Positions 52,694-62,243 of a DNA stretch of 64,000 nt are shown piece by piece. A program made the translations under genes and the position numbers. The notes below the pieces were generated by a model. That model worked only from the letters and a program-made list of their open reading frames with translations. It searched no databases and was not told where the DNA came from. Each line of letters opens with the position of its first letter. Within the stretch, counting starts at the first letter, position 1. The stretch is from Stemphylium vesicarium (Eukaryota > Ascomycota > Dothideomycetes > Pleosporales > Pleosporaceae), in assembly GCA_004380135.1 (NCBI GenBank), contig QXCR01000054.1:62001-126000 (forward strand), read 5' to 3'.

Positions 52694-54818
52694 GCGCCAC
52701 TCTGGACCAAAGTATAATGAAGACTACTGCAAGAACCATCGCGGTAGCCAAAATGCCCTCAAATAGCCCTGCAGTAGTATGTTTTCAAGGAAAGAGGCTA
52801 GAAATTATTCTGACTGCGGGGAAATTCTGTTTTCGTAGGGGATAGTTTGGGGGGTTTTGTCGAGTACAAGGAGCGGGGGCGGGAATAGAGGGGAAAGAAA
52901 ACGAGCGATGCAGTTGCATCATTGACCGTGTGCAAAGGAAGGAAGTAGCAAATGTTTGACCTTGATTGAAAAATTCAGTGAATTAATGCAGCAGTTTCTT
53001 AGCATTCATTAAACAAAGAAAACCCTATTGCTCTCGGAGATCGCTGAAGCGTTGATCTAGCGCTTCCCAGCTCAATGAGAGGCTTCGGCAGCCAAGGCGG
53101 CATCCTCCGATGATCCGATTGTCCAGCCCTGATTAAGCCGAACCCTCAAGTACCCATTGACGTCAACGCGAAAATCTGATCAGACCATCGAGACCACCGT
53201 CCAGCACACCCGCACACCATTAGTGGTTGCAGCAGAATCGCGAATGTTTGTTGGAATATGCCACGCGTAGGATTTCCAACGGCGCGAGGCTGAGTCTGTT
53301 GTCCGATCCGTCACTTCCTGCCTCAGCGCGTTGTCCGTTGGCTTCTGTTACCACGCTGGACGCCGTATCATCGATCGACCAGCCTGCAAGAACGCAAGTC
53401 TGGAGTTCAAGTGGACCGGACACGAGAGATTATGATCAGCCTACTGGAGACGCGTTCACCAATTTACTTCGGCGCGATACTCGTCATCAGGTCGTCGAGC
53501 TCAGCCATCTTACGACGCTCACAAAGATGGGAAACTCACTCTCGGTTACTGGACATGAATTGAGCCGCGCGGATGCCTCGGTCGGAATATTTTCGCTACA
53601 CTTGTTTATGCTGACAATAGAGAGAGGCGCGGCGTCGTGGCTGGGACTTCGCTGGCCCAGTCGTAGCTTGATGGGTGTTCAAGATTGAGTTCTACCGAGA
53701 CCGAATTGGTCGTACAACTGCCTCCACTTGGACTGTGGGATGTGACGCGTCGATTGAGACTCGCGTCGCCAAGAAACATATCATATTTGCAGGCTGCTCT
53801 GGTAGTGTTTACAATTGTAAGGGAGTGCTCCACAAGTCTCCGCTAACTGTGCTGCAAGATGGGAGCATGAGGAGGGCAGCATTGGAATTGACAGCTCCAA
53901 TGTGCTCTTTGAACCGATGCATGACTGCTTGAAGCTGACACCCGGACCTCAATGACCTTTCATCTGCTTTTTCGTCTCCCGCACAGGACGATACTGATTA
54001 CGAGCGTCTGGAACTGACCTCGAGCAGGGACCGACCTTCCCATTACCCCACAGAATCTTCCAAGTTCGTTCCAAGCCTGGGGTAAAGAGGCTTAGAATGC
54101 TTTTTCTGTCATCGTGCGTACGCTTTTAGATAAGCGGAAGACTCGGCAACGGCGTGCTACTATGTTGGGAACCTCTGCTGCTGGTAGTTCAGCGCCAAGG
54201 CTAATGCCAATAGTTTTCTCATACTAAGCGACTCCGACCTTACCGTCGGAGCTTACTCCGTACTGCACTATCCCAGCCCTACGTGACGACGCTGCGTATC
54301 CAGAAGTTCACGATCAGTATGTGGTGGTTTTTGGCATCACGGAAACGACAACAGCACATCACATCGGTTGCAGCTCACAATTTCCGAGTCGTTACCGACT
54401 GAAGATTTTGAGCCTGGCTCAGATCAATCGCTTAGGAAATCCGGTAACGTGTTCCTGTCGATCGTACCCCACAAAAGACAGCCGTTGATCATCCTGAGCC
54501 GCAGCTCACTGGACGCTTTTTCGCTAGCAACCAATCGTGGCCGTTCCTGTTACTTGAGAATGCGATATTTCTTGCCGGCAGCATCAGCCACATCGTCGAG
54601 GCCAACACAGTACGCTACCGGAACGGCTGCCGCTTAGAACACGAGCCCCGCAAATGCTTGTACAAGCCCGCGTGTTCTGATATCATCTTTATCGATATGA
54701 CGATTGGGGAGATGGTCGACACTCGCTAGGATCCCAACAACGCATCTGGTTGCCGAACCGCTGGAAGAAACTGGAGAAACTTGGTCGGCTATGTCATATC
54801 ACCCAAGTAGCAGAGAGG
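52694..54818. other. Gene-poor stretch
   Basis: About 2.1 kb with only short frames (for example 53227-53688 plus, no ATG at its beginning). A small hairpin CTCCGAC-CTTACC-GTCGGAG lies near 54230-54250. Nothing else recognised. Confidence 0.4.
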
Positions 54819-54826
54819 TATAAGAG
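54819..54826 (+). promoter_or_regulatory. TATA-like box of the But2 wall-protein gene
   Basis: TATAAGAG lies 72 bases before the ATG and is followed by a CT-rich leader, a usual arrangement for highly expressed fungal wall genes. Confidence 0.5.
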
Positions 54827-54897
54827 TCCTTTGGCTTCCCACCTTTGGTAAACATCTTGGACATCAATCTCATTCCACAGTCGTTCCATCCTTCAAT

Positions 54898-56463
54898 ATG
54901 AGATACGCTTTCGCTCCAGTTGTGTTCGGCCTCGGTGCCAACGCCCTCGTCGCTCGCCAAAACACCCAGTGCTACCAGCTCAAGGCCTCTGGCGACGCTT
55001 CAGGCGTTCTTGGCCAGCTCGGTGACGGTCAAAACCGTGTTGGAGATGACCTACCTACCGGCTGCTACTGCCTCGACGGCGATGGTGGCTTCACAGACTC
55101 CAACGGACGGGGCTGCATCTTGACACCACCCACCACCCAGTTCCAGTGCGATGTTGGTGCTACCCCCACTGATGGCTTCGCTGTTGGTTCCAACGGCGAC
55201 GTTACCTACAACGGCGACTCCACCTTCTATGCTTGCCCCGTCAACGACCAGGGCGTATACAACATCTACACCACTCCTGCTCCCGGCCAGGACAAGTGTG
55301 TAAAAATTTCTCTCGGCTCTGCTGGCTCTTGCGGAGCTGGAAACGGCGGCGCAAGCCAGTCTGAGGGCAAGCCTGGTCCTACTACCGTTCAAACCCAGAC
55401 CAAGACCGTCGCTACCGAGACCAACACCATGACAAAGACCTACCCCGGTCAGGAGCAGCCTCCTTACCCTACTGGTCCTCCTGCCAGCAAGCCTAACCAG
55501 CCTACTGGATACCCTGGCAAGCCCGAGTCAACCATGCCCGGTAAGCCTGAGGAATCTATGCCCGGGAAACCTGAGGAATCTATGCCCGGAAAGCCTCAGG
55601 AATCCATACCTGGAAAGCCTCAGGAGACTATGCCCGGCAAGCCCCAGGAATCTATGCCTGGCAAGCCTGAGGAGTCGATGCCCGGAAAGCCCATGCCCAG
55701 CATGACTGCTCCTGGTGTCCCTGAGGCCTCCGTATGCGTCCCCAACGTCGTCACTGTTTATGTCACCGCACCTGGCGAGGAAGTTCCCAGCGCGACCTCA
55801 CCTGCTGAGAAGCCCAGCGCCCCAGCTGAGGGAAAGCCCAGCGGACCCGCCGAAGGAAAGCCCAGCGCAACCTACCCGGCCGAGAAGCCCAGCGCAACCG
55901 CACCAGCTGAGAAGCCCAGTGGCACCGCCCCCGCTGAAGGCAAGCCCAGCGCCACCACCCCAGCCGGCAACTCAGGCACCTGCCCCAAGGACCTGAACGG
56001 CGCCTACCAATACCCCCACCTCATCGTGCCCGTCGACTCCTCTTCCCCCGACAAGTCCTACGGCACATCCTACAACGGCAAAATGTCCAGCACCATGTGC
56101 ACAATCTTCAACTTCGATATCCCCGCCTCCTACGCCGGCAAGAAGTGCAGCACCATATTCCTTCTCCCTAACAAGCAAGACCTCGAGACCTCGGATTACA
56201 CCATGACCGGCTCTGGCACATGCACCGTTAGCAAGCTCAAGGGCAACGCAAACGAGCAGACTACGTGGGCGAACGCGCCGGCTAAGGACCACGACGTCGC
56301 TTCTGTGGATCTTCACGCGGGTGGCTCGTGGACTGTGGAGGAGGGTGAGTGTGCGGCTGGGCAGAGGGTCAGCTATGAGATGTGTGGTAGTGGTGATTTG
56401 AGCATGGACTACTTCCAGGACTGGAACCCTAGTCCTATTGGTATGTACATCCGCCAGTGCTAG
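54898..56463 (+). CDS. Secreted cell-wall protein, PIR-like N-domain and But2 C-domain
   Basis: A single-exon 521-aa protein. The signal peptide MRYAFAPVVFGLGANALVA is followed by RQ. Residues of about 23-150 form a Cys-bearing domain like the C-terminal domain of PIR-type mannoproteins (TGCYCLDGDGGF, STFYACPVND). A Thr/Pro-rich stalk then includes a tandem 8-residue repeat GKPEESMP (24-base unit) and a second Ala/Pro/Ser-rich repeat zone (AEGKPSATYPAEKPSA). Residues of about 360-521 form a But2-type (Ubi3-binding) domain: YQYPHLIVPVDSSSPDKSYG, CTIFNFDIPASYAGKKC and a C-terminal MYIRQC. The role is probably structural in the wall; the end has no GPI signal. Confidence 0.85.
   Translation: MRYAFAPVVFGLGANALVARQNTQCYQLKASGDASGVLGQLGDGQNRVGDDLPTGCYCLDGDGGFTDSNGRGCILTPPTTQFQCDVGATPTDGFAVGSNGDVTYNGDSTFYACPVNDQGVYNIYTTPAPGQDKCVKISLGSAGSCGAGNGGASQSEGKPGPTTVQTQTKTVATETNTMTKTYPGQEQPPYPTGPPASKPNQPTGYPGKPESTMPGKPEESMPGKPEESMPGKPQESIPGKPQETMPGKPQESMPGKPEESMPGKPMPSMTAPGVPEASVCVPNVVTVYVTAPGEEVPSATSPAEKPSAPAEGKPSGPAEGKPSATYPAEKPSATAPAEKPSGTAPAEGKPSATTPAGNSGTCPKDLNGAYQYPHLIVPVDSSSPDKSYGTSYNGKMSSTMCTIFNFDIPASYAGKKCSTIFLLPNKQDLETSDYTMTGSGTCTVSKLKGNANEQTTWANAPAKDHDVASVDLHAGGSWTVEEGECAAGQRVSYEMCGSGDLSMDYFQDWNPSPIGMYIRQC
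55534..55692 (+). repeat. 24-bp coding tandem repeat
   Basis: Six full units of ATGCCCGGNAAGCCNSAGGAATCT type plus partial units at both ends, encoding GKPEESMP or GKPQESMP. It lies within the stalk of the But2 wall protein. Confidence 0.9.
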
Positions 56464-57439
56464 ATGCTTATCTCTTTTTGTGAGATTGGTTGATGCGTTG
56501 ATGAATGGATGGACGGATGGAGAAGGCCTTGCTGGCATGGTAGGCATGTGGCAAGTGAGTCTACAACACGCTTTCTTTTGACTCCTTGGACCTAGCAAAA
56601 AAAAAGCGGAGTTTGTTTAATTAATCTTTCATTTTCTTAATCATTCACTACGATGCGACGATTATGGCTTATTCACTCTTTTACGATTGCGATTTCGATG
56701 GCGACTTTATAGCATAGTACATGGTTAGTTGTATACGTAAATAGATACTATTGAATTATTTGACTGTGCACTTCTCTTTTCCATCTCCCTCTTCTCGTGC
56801 ATGACCTTTGTTATACCTTTTTTCTATCTTGCTGCTCCCGCCTTTTGGGCAAGCGACATGACATATTCGGATCAAATGATGGAAAGGGGAAGAAACTCCA
56901 AACTACCCCATCAGCAAGAAAAAGGAAAGCAAAGCAAAGCAAGAGAGGATTTAGTCGAAGCCCTCTCCAGTCTTTGGAATGTGGTATTGCTCAGCCGGCA
57001 TTGGCACCTCAATGTGATCGCCATCCTCTCCGTTCTCACTGCCACACTCAATGACGAGCGTAGACCAAAAGATTTAGTTGACAGCCTTTGGTTGAACGCG
57101 TTGATGATCCGCGAGGACGCAATGGAAAATCCCGACCTGGTTTGAACGTCATGATCGATAGAAATATCGATGCTTGGTGAATTTTGAGGGTGGCTGCTAC
57201 GCATGGCGCCGGCTATGCGTAGTAGTGCGTCGGCAAACAGTGACGCTGTTTTGTTCGCAGATGCTTGGCAACTACAGCTACAGTGGTCATCCTCATCATG
57301 CTCGTGGTATGTGGGGGGGGGGGATGTTATGACCGATATCAAGGACGTGGGGCAGGGCTAGAAGAAGCCGGACGAATAAATCGTTTGGATGTTGCTGATG
57401 CCGTAATTGGCCCTTTCGATCGGGATCGGATGTCATTTC
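56464..57439. other. Convergent 3' region
   Basis: Expected 3' UTRs of the But2 gene and the BCS1-like gene. An 11-base G run lies at 57313-57323. No gene recognised. Confidence 0.4.
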
Positions 57440-59224
57440 TTAGTCCCTCATTTTAGACGATGAGGGCCGACTTTCTGCAACCCATGTTTCGATATCGGCT
57501 ATTGCTTTGATGGGGTCGCCATCGCAGTTCTGGAGGAAGTTTTGAACTTGTGCTGGACTGAAGAGATTTTCCGGGACCTTTTCAGCAAACTCTTCTGCCC
57601 ATGCTTGCACCTCCGATGGAGTGAAACCCTTTGCGTGAGCTAGAGCTGATCGGCCGATCAGACGTTTGAAGATGCCCTTTGCAGAACTCGCAGTCATGTT
57701 TCCAAAGTAGACCTTTTTATCGATACGGCCAGGTCTTGTGAGAGCGGCATCGAGGGCGTCGGGAGTGTTGGAGGTCATGATCAGTAGCCGACCTTCTTGA
57801 GAGGCGTTGCCGTCTATAGAGTTCAATAGGCCGCTTAGTGTTACCATGCTCTGCCCTGTTGAAGGTGGAGAGCTAACGAGCGTCTCGTCAGAGTCGGAAC
57901 CAGTTGAAGCGGGGGCTTGCGGAGCTTTCTTCGATGCGGAATGTTCGCGGCCGACACCGGCGGAGTCGATGTCCTCGAGCACCACGACGCATTTGCGCGG
58001 GAGGCCTAAGAAGAGATTCTGAAGGCCACTATCACTAATGCTGCCGTTTGCGAGGTTTATGTGGTAGATGTCGCACTTGAGGTGGCCGGCCAATGCAGCG
58101 CAGAATGAGCTCTTGCCGGTACCCGGTGGGCCATGGAAAAGGTAGCCGCGTCGATTAGGGATACCACAGTCTGCAAAGTAAGAGCGTGAATTTTCGCTGT
58201 AGTAGCGCTCCGCATCTTTAACGACGTCCAGCTTAGTATGTTCGTCCATATCAATCGTGTCAAGTTTGCGAATTGCCTTGGAAACCGATTGCCAACCACT
58301 GCGATACTGGTCATTGCCATCGCCAGCGAAATATACTGTGGTGGTGCCAGTGGAATTCTTCACTCTGAACTCGTGACAGATTCTTGTAAAAGCATGAATT
58401 GGCTCGAGGCTCCATCCCAATGTTGTCAGTGTGACCAACTCTTGAAGTTGACCGTTGCGGTTGATCGTGATCCTGGATCCTGCCTGGCCTTTTCTCGAAC
58501 TGTTTCCACCACGGCGGGAGAGTAAGAATGGGCGAAATCCTACCCAGAAAAGCCGATTCCCAATTGGTGGAAGGCAGAAAACTTCGTCGTCTTTTTCATC
58601 CGTTACTGATCCTCCCCCAGGAGGCCCCAATACACGCCTAAGATACTCTTCTCTCGGGTCAGATATGCCGCCTGTGACAAGCATAGCACTTTGCGAATGG
58701 CTGTTGGCTATGACCTCTGAGCCTACCCATGCTATTACATCCTTGGCGATGGGATCGTACTCGGGAATAGTAACGTGTACGGTGAAGGCCCATATGCAAA
58801 AGTCTTTCAGATGTGTATACAATGGACATATAGCTTGATACAGACCAATGATGGCGAGCAGCTTTTCGACGTTGGTTACGCCGCTGGGCCTCATCCGGTA
58901 TAGCAGGCGTTGTATGACCTCCAGAATCGGGAATTGGCCGGTTGCGGACCGCTTGAGGTGATGCGGGATATATCCGGGAGTGTCCAATCGTTCGGGCCAG
59001 ATTTGCTCGCTGGGATCATCGGGAAGTGAAGGCTGGCGCATACCGCGATTAAAAGTTGCCCGGCCGTGATCGGAATCTTCGCGGATTCTATGGACTGTGA
59101 TCTGGAGGTCGCTCATATTCTCCCCGATGGTATATGAAGGCTGGCGCATACCGCTGTCAAAGGTGGTTATATCGCGATCGGAATTTTCGCGAAGACTACG
59201 GTTGGTGACAGCCTGCGTACTCAT
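57440..59224 (-). CDS. BCS1-like AAA+ ATPase
   Basis: A single-exon 594-aa protein starting MSTQAVTNRSLREN (first ATG in the frame). The BCS1 N-terminal domain (ITINRNGQLQELVTLTTLGW, ICHEFRVKNSTGTTTVYFAG) is followed by the AAA+ module: HGPPGTGKSS (Walker A), VVVLEDIDSAGVG (Walker B), a Ser/Thr-rich insertion of about 40 residues, MVTLSGLLNSIDGNASQEG and ALTRPGRIDKKVYFGNM with the arginine finger region. Mitochondrial Bcs1 inserts the Rieske protein into complex III, but fungi carry many extra paralogues. The long hydrophilic N-terminus with a duplicated RENSD/REDSD...FDSGMRQPS block marks this as a paralogue of unknown role. Confidence 0.85.
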   Translation of the reverse strand: MSTQAVTNRSLRENSDRDITTFDSGMRQPSYTIGENMSDLQITVHRIREDSDHGRATFNRGMRQPSLPDDPSEQIWPERLDTPGYIPHHLKRSATGQFPILEVIQRLLYRMRPSGVTNVEKLLAIIGLYQAICPLYTHLKDFCIWAFTVHVTIPEYDPIAKDVIAWVGSEVIANSHSQSAMLVTGGISDPREEYLRRVLGPPGGGSVTDEKDDEVFCLPPIGNRLFWVGFRPFLLSRRGGNSSRKGQAGSRITINRNGQLQELVTLTTLGWSLEPIHAFTRICHEFRVKNSTGTTTVYFAGDGNDQYRSGWQSVSKAIRKLDTIDMDEHTKLDVVKDAERYYSENSRSYFADCGIPNRRGYLFHGPPGTGKSSFCAALAGHLKCDIYHINLANGSISDSGLQNLFLGLPRKCVVVLEDIDSAGVGREHSASKKAPQAPASTGSDSDETLVSSPPSTGQSMVTLSGLLNSIDGNASQEGRLLIMTSNTPDALDAALTRPGRIDKKVYFGNMTASSAKGIFKRLIGRSALAHAKGFTPSEVQAWAEEFAEKVPENLFSPAQVQNFLQNCDGDPIKAIADIETWVAESRPSSSKMRD

Positions 59225-60106
59225 TGTGATGTTGTTGAATCGAACCAGTGTAGGCAAGCACTATAAGAAAAGGTGACGGTCAGGATGGAGAAGGAAGTAG
59301 CAAACGGAGAGCTATATAGCTGGCGTGATAGGCGAGGGTTGGTAGCGACAGACAGCAGGGTCGCAGAATATCACGCCTTCAAGCCGTGAATAAAGAAGGT
59401 TGGGATCAGGCTGATATTGTTTGCTGAAGCCTGAAGGGCAGGCAGCAATTAGCGATCCGGTTCGGGCGGATCGGGTAAGGCTGCAGACGAGACGCCGCGC
59501 ATTATCAATGTCTTCGACCAGAGACTACCAAGTCTCCTGTTTGCGCTCGTCGTTCAGAGGTGCAGTCAGGAGGGAGACATTTATCATCGCATTAAGATAG
59601 CTCGCTGGAGCTAAGATGAGTCACACCTTGACTGTATAGCTTATTGAGTCGCGAGGCTGATTAGTCTGAGGCAAAGACCGGTTCAGGCGCCTACCAGAAT
59701 TGCTGCCGCGCAAGGCTGTACTCACGTCCGGTGAGAGACCAACATATACAGGCAACGAAGTTGTTCGTGGTAGACTTGGGGGCCTTCCCCAGATCAATAT
59801 CCGAAACCCCAAGCCTTTTCAGCGTTCTTTTCGACGTGGTGCGTAGTGAGAGAGTAAGAGCTGAGACTGAAGCATTATTCGTGACGAGATGGAAAAGACC
59901 TCCTCTGCCACGCTAGCACGCCACGCTAACCCCAATTGAGCTGGTGGGCTGTTTACACAGGTACGTCATAAGTCGAAAACACCTTCCAAACTACTTTGCC
60001 ATTCTGAAAAAGCCCGCATCTTCTTCTTCGCACTCTTAAACTTGATTAATTGCTCACCACCGATCAGGACACCTACAAGAAACAACTCAACCGAAGACTG
60101 TCCATT
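59225..60106. promoter_or_regulatory. Divergent upstream region BCS1-like/SDR
   Basis: 882 bp between the opposed starts of the BCS1-like and dehydrogenase genes. No individual site recognised. Confidence 0.35.
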
Positions 60107-61094
60107 ATGCCTCCCAAAGCCAACACTGGTGATCTCCATGTAGAGAAGCTTTTCTCCGTCAAGGACTATGTCTGCGTCGTAACAGGAGGAGGATCCGGTA
60201 TTGGCCTCATGGCAGCTCAGGCGCTCGCTGCGAATGGTGCCAAGGTAAGTTTCGATGCTGATGTAGATTGGCCGCTCTAACGTGGGAATGAAGGTATACA
60301 TCACTGGTCGCCGCAAAGAAGGTGAGTGAGTTCTCAATTTTGATTCCGAACATGAGTCCTGATATCAGCTTCTAGCCCTCGAAACAGCTGCCAAGTCACA
60401 CAACCCCGACCGAGGCGGCCAAATCATACCACTCTCGCCCTGTGACGTGACCAAGAAGGACGATCTCGAGCGCATGTACGAAGAGCTGGCCTCCAAGGAA
60501 AAGTACATCAACCTCCTGATCGCCTCGGCTGGTATTGCAGGCGAGAAGGGCATCCCAGACGCCGAAAAGGCGACTGACATGAAAAAGAAGCTCTTCGAGA
60601 ACGAGACTTTTGAGGGATGGGCCGAGACATACAACACCGATGTCACTGCGGTGTATTTCTCCACCGTTGTGCTGCTGCCACTTCTGCAAGCTGGAACCGA
60701 GACTCACGGCCACCTCTCAGCGTCGGTCATCGTCATCAGCTCAATGTCCGGCATTATGAAGGACGCACAGGGCCACTTCAGCTACAACGCGGCCAAGGGG
60801 GGCACCGTTCACCTGAGCAAGCTCATGTCGGCCGAGTTCCAGAAGCTCCGCATTCGTGTAAACAGCATTGCGCCTGGTTACTTCCCATCAGAGATGACGG
60901 CAAAGGAGAGCGACGAGCACCAGAAGAGCGATCTGCCGGACGAGAAGATTCAGGAGAAGGGCCATGTCCCACATGGGCGGGCGGGAAGCGACGCGGAGAT
61001 GGCACAGGCAGTTATCTTCCTCACCAAGAACTCGTACGTCAACGGACAGATTCTAGCGGTGGATGGTGGTGTGCTCAACGTTGTGAGCTCTTGA
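60107..61094 (+). CDS. Short-chain dehydrogenase/reductase
   Basis: Exons 60107-60244, 60294-60321 and 60376-61094 give 294 aa. The second exon is only 28 bases. The protein starts MPPKANTGDLHVEKLFSVKD. The cofactor motif is TGGGSGIG. The strand-3/4 region has CDVTKKDD and LLIASAGIAG (in place of NNAG). The catalytic residues are in SSMSGIMKDAQGHFSYNAAK (Ser, Tyr and Lys), and the C-terminal part reads NSIAPGYFPSEMT and GQILAVDGGVLN. The basic GRRKE after the first strand suits NADP(H). It is a classical SDR; substrate unknown. Confidence 0.9.
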
Positions 61095-62243
61095 GCGAGG
61101 CGAAAGGGCGAGGAAAGGGGCGTAGGCTGCAGCTGAGGGTTGAACGATAGTTATAGGCGAATACTGGGTCATCAGGATTCAAGTAGGGCAAGGATAAGGG
61201 TGACAGGAAATACCAACACACTACACATTGGGAGCTTGACTCGTGCATAAGCTGGTGGAGGGTACGGTACGGGATTCCTCTTCGGCACAGATTCCTAGAT
61301 GGGTGGCCAAAGCCATGCTTCCCCACATTCCCCGCGATAAGGTGATGCTGGTTGATTGCGATAGCAGATAGCAACTTGTGACGTTGGGTGCATGCATGTG
61401 CGAAGTTGACGCACGATGTGCCGAGTGGATAGGACGTTATACACTGCACCTGGTGCATGTATGTGTTGAGCAGACGCACGTGAAGACGCGTAATTAAAGT
61501 TCTGCTGCCTGCACGAAGAAAAACCAAATACAATAAAAGAAATCGCGCCATCGCGTCGCATTGCCATGCCGAAAGATGGGAAAGGTCAGGGGCCATGGAC
61601 ATGTGGATGGGCGTGTGAATAATGCATGGTCGGGGCCTGGGAAGCTACCAGTAGGGTGTCGCAGAGGATGAAGCGAAGCGGTGGTTCTGGTCGGCAGCTA
61701 CTGCGCAGCGCCCGAGTAGCACACCGCGCCTTCACAACCTCGACGACGGCCATGACGTCCACCCACGCTGCGCAGGCCTAAAGACACTCGACCGTGCTAG
61801 GCGACGAGAGTTGGTAGAATAGCCGTCTCTGGCAGGCGGCAGCGACGCTGGGATTCGCCATTGAAATTGGAAGCGTGTTTCGCGGCCAGGATCCCCGACT
61901 GATAATTGCTATTTCACGGCCAGGGCGTGAGACGGACCCCGCCAACAGCCCAATCCGCGCTGCGCATGGGCGGACAACAACATTCGAGGCATTGATGTCG
62001 ATTGGGACGACGACTGTGCGCCTGCTGTACCTGTTGCCGCCGCCGCTGCTGCTGCTGCTGTTGGAGTCGCTGCTGTTGGATATGCACATGGCAGCGAGCC
62101 ACGCACCGCCGCCCAACCTCGACGAAGACGACGACGACACACGACAGTCCCGCCACCAGAAGACGACACCGGACTTGGCGCGGATATAAGGAACGAAAGA
62201 CCAGAATAATCTGGCACAGGGGCCTGGGGAGAAGAAAGCCAAA
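61095..62243. other. Spacer and leader of the SIN kinase
   Basis: The 5' part contains the dehydrogenase 3' UTR. The 3' part (about 61780-62243) is GC-rich with a GCC/GCT triplet run near 62035-62062 and is probably promoter and leader of the kinase. Frames on both strands through the triplets are composition artefacts. Confidence 0.4.

Noticed and set aside
55534..55692. CRISPR-like array
   Set aside because: The 24-base repeats are contiguous and coding with no spacers, and the host is a fungus.
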